A stretch of DNA of 64,000 nt from Pararhodobacter marinus (GTDB taxonomy: Bacteria; Pseudomonadota; Alphaproteobacteria; Rhodobacterales; Rhodobacteraceae), in assembly GCF_003122215.1 (NCBI RefSeq), contig NZ_QEYD01000007.1, positions 62,001 to 126,000 on the forward strand, given 5' to 3'. Below the pieces are notes generated by a model. The model saw only the letters and a list, made by a program, of their open reading frames with translations, ran no database searches and had not been told where the DNA came from. Positions 58,018-64,000 of this stretch are shown one piece after another. Both the position numbers and the translations under genes were made by a program. How positions within the stretch are numbered: position 1 is the first letter of the stretch; each line of letters starts with the position of its first letter.

Positions 58018-59472
58018 TCAATACGGGGCGTCGACGGGGTTCACCCCGACATAGACGGATTTAATCTCGGTATAATGCTCGAGCGCGGCGTGCCCGTTCT
58101 CGCGCCCCACGCCCGACAGTTTCGAGCCGCCGAACGGCGCCTCGACGGGCGTGAGGTTATAGGCGTTGATCCAGCAGGTACCCGCCTGCAGCTTGGCCGC
58201 CACGCGGTGCGCGCGGGCCAGATCGGCGGTGAAGACGCCCGCCGCCAGCCCGAACTCGGTCGCGTTGGCGCGGGCGATGACCTCGTCCTCGGTTTCGAAA
58301 TCCAGAACCGCCATGACGGGGCCGAAGATTTCTTCCCGCGCGATGACCATGGCATCGGTCACATCCGCGAAGACCGTCGGCTGCACGAAATTGCCCGGCC
58401 CCTCGATCCGCGAACCGCCGGTAATCAGCCGCGCGCCCTCGGCCTTGCCCTGCGCGATATAGCCCATCACCTTGCCCAGCTGATCGGCGGTGATCATCGG
58501 GCCCATCTGCGTGGCCTCAATCATGGGTTCGCCGATGACGATGGCATCGGTGCGCTCCTTCAGGCGGGACAGGAAACGCTCTTTCAGGCCCTTCTGCACA
58601 AAGACCCGCGTCCCGTTCGAGCAGATCTGCCCGGTGGAATAGAAATTCCCCAGCATCGCCGCACCGATCGCATCTTCCAGACTGGCATCGTCGAAGATGA
58701 CCAGGGGCGACTTGCCGCCCAGTTCCATCGTGACGTGGCGGATGCCCTCGGCGGCGGCGGCATAGACCTTGCGGCCTGTAGGCACCGAGCCGGTGAGCGA
58801 GACCTTGGCGACACGGCTGTCGGTGACCAGCGATGCGCCGACCCCGCCGCGACCCTGCACGACGTTGAACAGGCCTTTGGGCGCGCCCGCTTCGATCAGG
58901 ATCTCGGCCAGTTTCAGCGCGCAAAGCGGCGTCACATCCGAGGGTTTGAAGACCATCGCGTTGCCGAAAGCCAGCGCCGGAGCGGCCTTCCAACAGGCGA
59001 TCTGGGTGGGATAGTTCCACGCGCCGATGCCGACGCAGACGCCCAGCGGCTCGCGCGTGGTATAGACGAAGTCGCCGCCGCCGACGGGGATTGTCTGGCC
59101 CGTCACGGTGGCCACGAATCCGGCGAAATACTCCAGCGCATCGGCGCCCGACGTCGCATCCGCGACCAGCGTTTCCTGCAGCGGCTTGCCGGTATCCAGC
59201 GTTTCCAGTTCGCTGAGTTCGCGGTTGCGGGCCCGGATAATATCGGCGGCCTTGTGCAGCACGCGCCCGCGCTCGACCGGACGCAAGGCGGCCCATTCGA
59301 CCTGCGCGCGCTGCGCGGCGTCAAGCGCACGGTCGATCAGCGCGGGCGTCGCTTCGTGCAGGGTCGCGATCACCTCGCCCGTCGCGGCATAGCGGCATTC
59401 GATGGGCGCGCCGGACGTATCCTCGACATAAGCGCCGTCGATGAAATGGCTGGCTTCGGGCTGCGCGCGCAT
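58018..59472 (-). CDS. betB: Betaine-aldehyde dehydrogenase
   Basis: A 484-residue aldehyde dehydrogenase. The catalytic glutamate is in MELGGKSP and the catalytic cysteine in [10 protein letters not shown]. It turns betaine aldehyde into glycine betaine with NAD(P)+. The start ATG at 59472 overlaps the betI stop as TGATG, and betA begins 8 bp after its stop. An open frame running upstream through betI is a shadow. Confidence 0.95.
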   Translation of the reverse strand: MRAQPEASHFIDGAYVEDTSGAPIECRYAATGEVIATLHEATPALIDRALDAAQRAQVEWAALRPVERGRVLHKAADIIRARNRELSELETLDTGKPLQETLVADATSGADALEYFAGFVATVTGQTIPVGGGDFVYTTREPLGVCVGIGAWNYPTQIACWKAAPALAFGNAMVFKPSDVTPLCALKLAEILIEAGAPKGLFNVVQGRGGVGASLVTDSRVAKVSLTGSVPTGRKVYAAAAEGIRHVTMELGGKSPLVIFDDASLEDAIGAAMLGNFYSTGQICSNGTRVFVQKGLKERFLSRLKERTDAIVIGEPMIEATQMGPMITADQLGKVMGYIAQGKAEGARLITGGSRIEGPGNFVQPTVFADVTDAMVIAREEIFGPVMAVLDFETEDEVIARANATEFGLAAGVFTADLARAHRVAAKLQAGTCWINAYNLTPVEAPFGGSKLSGVGRENGHAALEHYTEIKSVYVGVNPVDAPY

Positions 59473-60053
59473 CAGCGCCCCCCCTTCAGCGCAAGGGCAA
59501 GATAGTCTTCGACCCGTGCCACGGCGGCGGGGCCGTCGGGCGTGTCGGGACCCAGCGCGGCATGCAGATACGCGCCGTCGATCATCTCGGCCAGCGAGCG
59601 CGCGACCTGCGGCGCGTCCTGTGCCAGAAGCGGGCGCAGGGCATGGGTCAGGTTCGACACGATTCGCCGCTGATAGACGTTGAGCAGGCGCCGCACCTCG
59701 GGCTGGGTCTGCGCCAGAACGTAGAAATTCAGCCAGGCCGCAACGACCTCGCGGCGGAAATTGCTGCCGGTGAAGGACACGCGAATGATCGCCTTGACCC
59801 GGGCCTCGGGGCTTTCGGCGGCGATCAGCGCGCCGCGGATCTCGGCCCCGTAAGTGGTCAGCACATGGCGCATCGCGGCCAGGAACATCGCCTCTTTCGA
59901 GCCGAAATAGTGATGCGCCAGCGCCGAGGACATCCCCGCGCGCTTGGCGATCCGGCTGACCGTCACCTCCAGTGAGCCGACATTCCCGATCTCGGCGATT
60001 GTGGCCTTGATCAGCGAGGCGCGTCGTATAGGCTCCATCCCAATCTTGGGCAT
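59472..60053 (-). CDS. betI: Choline-responsive TetR repressor BetI
   Basis: A 193-residue TetR protein. The start [19 protein letters not shown] matches BetI, with the helix-turn-helix at about residues 25-50 ([28 protein letters not shown]). It represses bet and choline-uptake genes until choline is present. It leads the bet operon, and its palindromic target lies in the gap shared with choX. Confidence 0.94.
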   Translation of the reverse strand: MPKIGMEPIRRASLIKATIAEIGNVGSLEVTVSRIAKRAGMSSALAHHYFGSKEAMFLAAMRHVLTTYGAEIRGALIAAESPEARVKAIIRVSFTGSNFRREVVAAWLNFYVLAQTQPEVRRLLNVYQRRIVSNLTHALRPLLAQDAPQVARSLAEMIDGAYLHAALGPDTPDGPAAVARVEDYLALALKGGR

Positions 60054-60128
60054 CGTTCATCCCTTCCACCCGGTCCGGACCTTGCCCGAAACCGCAAACT
60101 TTGTTGATTCCGTGCTAGACCATGGTTT

Positions 60129-60142
60129 ATTGATCAGTCAAT
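60129..60142. promoter_or_regulatory. BetI-type operator between betI and choX
   Basis: ATTGA-TCAG-TCAAT, perfect 5-bp arms with a 4-bp centre, 29 bp before the choX ATG and 75 bp before the betI ATG. E. coli BetI sites share the ATTGA...TCAAT arms around a short spacer. A single site may control both divergent operons. Confidence 0.65.
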
Positions 60143-60170
60143 CAACAAAAAGACCTGACAGGAGAGACCC

Positions 60171-61100
60171 ATGTCCATGTCCCGACTGAGCCTGACCACT
60201 GCTGCGCTGACCCTTGCCGCCGCGCCGGCCTTTGCCGATTGCGGCACCGTGCGTTTTTCGGATGTCGGCTGGACCGACATCACCGCGACCACGGCCGTCA
60301 CCACGACGATCCTGGACGCGCTGGGATACGAGACCGAAACGCTGGTCCTGTCGGTGCCGGTGACCTACACCTCGATGGCCAATGGCGATATCGACGTGTT
60401 CCTCGGCAACTGGATGCCGACGATGGAGGCGGACATCGCGCCCTATCGTGATGCCGGCACCGTCGACACCGTGCGCATGAACCTGGCGGGCGCCAAGTAC
60501 ACGCTGGCCACCAATGCCGCCGGCGCGGCGCTGGGGATCACCAGCTTCGGCGACATCGCCGAGCATGCCGACGCGCTCGGCAGCCGCATCTACGGCATCG
60601 AGCCGGGCAATGACGGCAACCGCCTGATCCTCGACATGATCGAGGCGGACGCGTTCGACCTGCAGGGCTTCGAGGTCGTCGAAAGCTCGGAACAGGGGAT
60701 GCTGTCGCAGGTGCAGCGCTCGGACCGCCGCGACGAGCCGGTCGTGTTCCTGGGCTGGGAACCGCACCCGATGAACGCCAATTTCGACCTGACCTATCTG
60801 GAAGGCGGCGACGATTATTTCGGCCCCAATTTCGGCGGCGCCGAGGTCTATACCAACACCCGCGCGGGCTATGTCGAGGAATGCGCCAATGTCGGCGCGC
60901 TGCTCAACAATCTCGAGTTCACGCTGGCGATGGAAAACGAGATCATGGGCGCGATCCTCAATGACGGCACGGCGCCGGAAGAGGCCGCGCGCGCCTGGCT
61001 TGCCGCCAATCCCGAGGTGCTCGAGCCGTGGCTGAACGGCGTGATGACCGTCGATGGCGGCGATGCGATGAGTGCCGTCACCGAAGCGCTCGAAGGTTAA
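60171..61100 (+). CDS. choX: Choline ABC transporter substrate-binding protein
   Basis: A 309-residue periplasmic protein with a signal peptide ending AFA. The cation-pi box expected for choline is present: W34, W81, Y110 and W196, plus D36 and N147. Each sits nine residues before its counterpart in Sinorhizobium meliloti ChoX (W43, W90, Y119, W205, D45, N156), as I recall that structure. That makes choline, not proline betaine, the likely ligand. AGGAGA precedes the ATG at 60171. Confidence 0.94.
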   Translation: MSMSRLSLTTAALTLAAAPAFADCGTVRFSDVGWTDITATTAVTTTILDALGYETETLVLSVPVTYTSMANGDIDVFLGNWMPTMEADIAPYRDAGTVDTVRMNLAGAKYTLATNAAGAALGITSFGDIAEHADALGSRIYGIEPGNDGNRLILDMIEADAFDLQGFEVVESSEQGMLSQVQRSDRRDEPVVFLGWEPHPMNANFDLTYLEGGDDYFGPNFGGAEVYTNTRAGYVEECANVGALLNNLEFTLAMENEIMGAILNDGTAPEEAARAWLAANPEVLEPWLNGVMTVDGGDAMSAVTEALEG

Positions 61101-61107
61101 CCCGTCT

Positions 61108-61144
61108 CCCCGGCCCGCCCCCCAGCGGGCCGGGGTTTCCTTTT
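61108..61144 (+). terminator. Hairpin with T tract between choX and choW
   Basis: A perfect 11-bp stem (CCCCGGCCCGC at 61108-61118, GCGGGCCGGGG at 61125-61135) with a 6-nt loop, followed by TTTCCTTTTC. Inside the operon it probably acts as a partial terminator and stabiliser, giving more binding protein than membrane parts. Confidence 0.75.
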
Positions 61145-61157
61145 CAACGGGACCAAG

Positions 61158-62009
61158 ATGTCAGATCCGATTTCCGACGCCGTCACCGGGGCGAAAATTC
61201 CCGTGGGGCGCGTCGTCGCCGATGCCTTCACCTGGGTTCAGGACAATTTCTGGCCCTTCTTCGACGCCGTCGAACTGGGCCTGCGCAGCGTCATCGACAC
61301 GCTGGCAAGCGGCCTGATGACGCCGCATCCGCTGATCATCGTGGCGATCTTCGCCGCCATCGCCTTTCTTCTGCAACGCAACTGGATTGCCGTCGCGCTG
61401 GTCGCGGGCTGCGCGCTGTTCGCGTGGAACCAGGGCTATTGGGAAGAAACGATGGAGACGCTGACGCTGGTGCTGGGGTCGTGCGCGGTCTGCATGGCGA
61501 TCGGCGTGCCGCTGGGTATCTTCAGCGCGCATCACCCGCGCTTCTATCGGGGCCTGACGCCGGTTCTGGACCTGATGCAGACGCTGCCCACCTTCGTCTA
61601 CCTGATCCCGGTTCTGGTGCTGTTCGGGCTGGGCATGGTGCCGGGCCTTGTGGCGACGGTGATCTTTGCCATGCCCGCCGCGATCCGCCTGACCGAGCTG
61701 GGCATCCGCTCGACCCCGACCGCGCTGTCCGAGGCCGCGACATCCTTTGGCGCGACGACGATGCAGCGGATCTTCAAGGTCGAACTGCCCTATGCCTTCC
61801 CGCAGATCATGGCGGGGCTCAACCAGACGATCATGCTGTCGCTGTCGATGGTGGTCATCGCGGGCCTTGTCGGCGCGCCGGGGCTGGGCGTGCCCGTCGT
61901 GCGCGCGCTGAACACGGTGAACGCGGCTTTGGGCTTTGAATCGGGGGCGGTGATCGTCGCCGTCGCCATCATGCTGGACCGGATGCTGCGCGTAGAGGTG
62001 AAATCGTGA
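61158..62009 (+). CDS. choW: Choline ABC transporter permease
   Basis: A 283-residue permease of the ProW/OpuAB type with about six helices. The EAA-loop region is EAATSFGATTMQRIFKVELPYAFPQI. VQDNFWPFFDAVELGLRSVID is the usual N-terminal region. It ends overlapping the ATPase gene by 4 bp. Confidence 0.93.
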   Translation: MSDPISDAVTGAKIPVGRVVADAFTWVQDNFWPFFDAVELGLRSVIDTLASGLMTPHPLIIVAIFAAIAFLLQRNWIAVALVAGCALFAWNQGYWEETMETLTLVLGSCAVCMAIGVPLGIFSAHHPRFYRGLTPVLDLMQTLPTFVYLIPVLVLFGLGMVPGLVATVIFAMPAAIRLTELGIRSTPTALSEAATSFGATTMQRIFKVELPYAFPQIMAGLNQTIMLSLSMVVIAGLVGAPGLGVPVVRALNTVNAALGFESGAVIVAVAIMLDRMLRVEVKS

Positions 62010-63133
62010 CCGAGACCGATCAGACCCAGACCGCTTCGCCCCATGCGACACAGGCCGGGACCGAGGCTCAGAGCCCGCGGACGGCCGTCAGCTTTCAGCA
62101 TGTCTCGATCGTGTTCGGCGACAATCCGTGGCGCGCGATCCCGCTGATGGAGACCGGCCAGTCCCGCGCCGATATCCAGAAGGAAACCGGACAGGTGCTG
62201 GGCGTGCACGATTGCACGCTCGACGTGGCCGAGGGTGAGATCCTCGTGCTGATGGGCCTGTCGGGCTCGGGCAAGTCGACGCTTCTGCGCGCGGTGAACG
62301 GGCTCAATCCCATCGTGCAGGGCGATGTGCTGATACGCTCGGGCGATGAGATGGTGTCGGTGCCGAAAGCCTCGAAAGGAGCGCTGCGCAAGCTGAGGAC
62401 CAACATCGTCGCGATGGTATTCCAGCAATTCGGCCTGCTGCCCTGGCGCAGCGTGCGCGAGAATGTCGGGCTGGGCCTGGAACTGGCGGGCATGGGCCGG
62501 ACCAAGCGGGCCAAGCGCGTGGACGAACAGCTGGAGCTGGTGGGCCTGTCGCAATGGGCGACGCGCAAGGTGGGCGAATTGTCGGGCGGGATGCAGCAGC
62601 GCGTGGGGCTGGCCCGCGCCTTTGCCACCGATGCGCCGATCCTGCTGATGGACGAGCCCTTCTCGGCGCTCGACCCGCTCATTCGCACGCGGCTGCAGGA
62701 CGAGCTTCTGGACCTGCAACAGCGACTGAAGCGTACCATCGTCTTCGTCAGCCACGACCTGGACGAGGCCTTCAAGCTGGGCAACCGCATCGCCATCATG
62801 GAGGGCGGGCGCATCATCCAATGCGGCACCCCGTCCGAGATCTACACAAACCCGGCCAACGAATATGTGGCGGATTTCGTCGCGCACATGAACCCGTTGG
62901 GCGTGCTGACCGCGCGTGATGCGATGGTCGACGCGCCCCGCCCTGCACCTGCCGGCGTGGCGTTGCAGGCCGACACCCCGCTTCGAGAGGCCATGCTGCG
63001 GCTGGCCGACGCGCGCGGCCGCATCCTGCTGACGGACAACGGGCATGTCATCGGCATGTTGACCGATGCCAGCGCGGTGGCGGCACTGGTCGCACAGCGC
63101 GGCAAGGAAGGGATGGCGAAAGAGGACGCCTGA
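62006..63133 (+). CDS. choV: Choline ABC transporter ATP-binding protein
   Basis: A 375-residue ATPase of the ProV/OpuAA family. Walker A is GLSGSGKST, the signature LSGGMQQRVGLARA, Walker B LLMDEPFSALD. A C-terminal CBS-type region (about residues 310-370; ADTPLREAMLRLADARGRILLTDNGHVIGML) may sense ionic strength or nucleotide. The start is GTG at 62006, in a GTGA overlap with the choW stop. Confidence 0.94.
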   Translation: MTETDQTQTASPHATQAGTEAQSPRTAVSFQHVSIVFGDNPWRAIPLMETGQSRADIQKETGQVLGVHDCTLDVAEGEILVLMGLSGSGKSTLLRAVNGLNPIVQGDVLIRSGDEMVSVPKASKGALRKLRTNIVAMVFQQFGLLPWRSVRENVGLGLELAGMGRTKRAKRVDEQLELVGLSQWATRKVGELSGGMQQRVGLARAFATDAPILLMDEPFSALDPLIRTRLQDELLDLQQRLKRTIVFVSHDLDEAFKLGNRIAIMEGGRIIQCGTPSEIYTNPANEYVADFVAHMNPLGVLTARDAMVDAPRPAPAGVALQADTPLREAMLRLADARGRILLTDNGHVIGMLTDASAVAALVAQRGKEGMAKEDA

Positions 63134-63148
63134 GATGCGCCCTGAGGC

Positions 63149-63637
63149 CTACTCGGCCGCGCGGGGCGCGGCCGCCACCATCGACCAGTACATCCGCCCG
63201 TCCGCGCCGACGGCCGCCCCATAGCCCGCGTCGCGGGCATCGCGCGACAGCATGTTCACGCGGTGCTCGGGGCTGTCCATCCAGCCCCGGATGATGCCCC
63301 CGGTATCGCGGTAGCCCACCCCGGTGTTTTCGACCGCCATGGCATAGGGATAATCCTCGCGCCGCAGGCGGCGGCCCAGCCCGGCCCACCAGCTTCCGCG
63401 ATGCGACAGACGCTCGCGCTCGGCCATGCGGCAGGCCTGGATCTGTGCGGCATCGCCCAGCCTTGTGTCCATGGCCAGCGCGGGCAGGCCCTGGGTCCCG
63501 CGCTCGGCATTGGTGCGCACCAGAAGCTCGCCCCTGAGAGCGCCCAGATCGGCGGGCATCGCGCAGGCCAAAGCGGCGCCCGCAAGGAACGCCATGCAAA
63601 GGGAAGCGGTCAACGCCAGAAGGCTTTTCGTCGTCAT
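63149..63637 (-). CDS. CAP/SCP domain protein, exported
   Basis: A 162-residue protein with a signal peptide (LLALTASLCMAFLAGAALA) and a CAP domain (VRTNAERGTQGLPALAMDTRLGDAAQIQACRMA, SHRGS, MAVENTGVGYRD, GWMDSPEHRVNML). The HRGS and ENxxxGY pieces match the family motifs. Function of bacterial CAP proteins is mostly unknown. It overlaps the upstream transporter gene by 4 bp (ATGA). Confidence 0.85.
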   Translation of the reverse strand: MTTKSLLALTASLCMAFLAGAALACAMPADLGALRGELLVRTNAERGTQGLPALAMDTRLGDAAQIQACRMAERERLSHRGSWWAGLGRRLRREDYPYAMAVENTGVGYRDTGGIIRGWMDSPEHRVNMLSRDARDAGYGAAVGADGRMYWSMVAAAPRAAE

Positions 63638-64000
63638 GGAACGACGCTCTCACTTTTCTCGCGCAGGCGCAATTGATGCTCGCGCAGCGCGATGAAGATC
63701 ACCGCCGCGACGACCATCACGCCGCCCGCCACCACATAGGGATCGACCGGCTCGCCGAAGAAAATCGCCCCCAGTGCCACCGCCCAGACCAGTTGCAGCG
63801 CCGTGACCGGCTGCGTGACCGTGATCGGCGCCGCAACGAAGGCCATCGTCATCAGGAAATGCGCCCCTGTCGCCACGCTGGCGATCAGGAAAAGCAGGCC
63901 AAGCTGCTCCCAGCTGACCGGCACCCAGACCGCAAGGGCAAAGGGCGCCAGCCCGATTGTCACCGTCAGCGACAGCATCCCCACCACGATCGACGGCGGC
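63634..64000 (-). CDS. DMT (EamA) family transporter, C-terminal part, 5' end beyond the window
   Basis: The minus strand is open from the right edge to the stop at 63634, giving about 121 residues. It shows four or five membrane helices and the EamA-like VTQPVTALQLVWAVALGAIFFGEPVDPYVVAGGVMVVAAVIFIAL, the last repeat of a ten-helix DMT exporter. The gene start lies right of position 64000. Probable exporter of metabolites; cargo unknown. Confidence 0.82.
   Translation of the reverse strand, partial: PPSIVVGMLSLTVTIGLAPFALAVWVPVSWEQLGLLFLIASVATGAHFLMTMAFVAAPITVTQPVTALQLVWAVALGAIFFGEPVDPYVVAGGVMVVAAVIFIALREHQLRLREKSESVVP

Noticed and set aside
58018-60069. 683-residue reading of betB through the betI region
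   Set aside because: betB homology begins at [13 protein letters not shown] (59472), and the upstream part is betI in another frame. betI has its own canonical start, and the genes overlap as TGATG.

Overview
The window is gene-dense, GC-rich bacterial chromosome with short intergenic gaps. Its gene content points to a Rhodobacterales (Rhodobacteraceae/Paracoccaceae) alphaproteobacterium. The evidence is a ferredoxin very like Rhodobacter capsulatus FdVI, a PccR-type regulator with its operator motif, an HdaA-type DnaA regulator, Alph_Pro_TM and DUF6455 family proteins, and a small secreted protein with the LPNGDI motif that I associate with this order. Choline and betaine functions together with a likely sugar-glycerate osmolyte pair suggest a marine or salt-exposed lifestyle (inference). 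I found no rRNA, tRNA, CRISPR array, insertion sequence, prophage or integration site.

Layout. 1-1122: a glycosyltransferase (cut by the left edge) and a HAD phosphatase, probably a glycosylglycerate osmolyte pair. 1273-9307: RecD-like helicase, universal stress protein plus BCCT transporter, DUF6455 protein, ThpR, a lone RAM-domain protein, an SDR, a tiny lipoprotein, and an Alph_Pro_TM/TauE pair. 9429-14072: a four-gene nucleoside-type BMP ABC importer. 14256-15962: nfuA-like, tsaB and rimI. 16109-19183: a PilZ protein and clpB behind a clear sigma-32 promoter. 19246-29943: pentapeptide-repeat membrane protein, LysR/DoxX/extradiol dioxygenase group, DUF4139-like protein, AGCS transporter with a universal stress protein, an MsbA-type ABC exporter and riboflavin synthase. 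30103-34860: kpsS, an outer-membrane polysaccharide export lipoprotein and kpsC. 34865-44147: peptidoglycan-binding lipoprotein, ferredoxin, perM-like protein, hdaA, ppk, ppx and small housekeeping genes. 44354-54671: propionyl-CoA carboxylase (pccA, pccB), methylmalonyl-CoA mutase, an MFS exporter and the regulator pccR. 54738-56302: YdcH, hemerythrin and nuclease genes. 56357-63133: betA, betB and betI diverging from choX, choW and choV. 63149-64000: a CAP-domain protein and a cut-off DMT transporter.

How the genes work together. Three loci fit osmoadaptation: the left-edge osmolyte pair, the BCCT transporter, and the choline import plus oxidation regulon, which shares one palindrome between betI and choX. 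The pcc/mcm block converts propionyl-CoA to succinyl-CoA except for the epimerase step, which is not in the window. TTTGCAAA boxes lie upstream of both pccB and pccR. Two universal-stress-protein genes each sit directly before an ion-coupled solute transporter. I see no clearly novel multi-gene system. The best leads are small: a hairpin-plus-ACCCCCG intergenic element present twice, uncharacterised small genes inside the pcc locus, inverted repeats in regulatory gaps, and an antisense overlap at the end of ppx.
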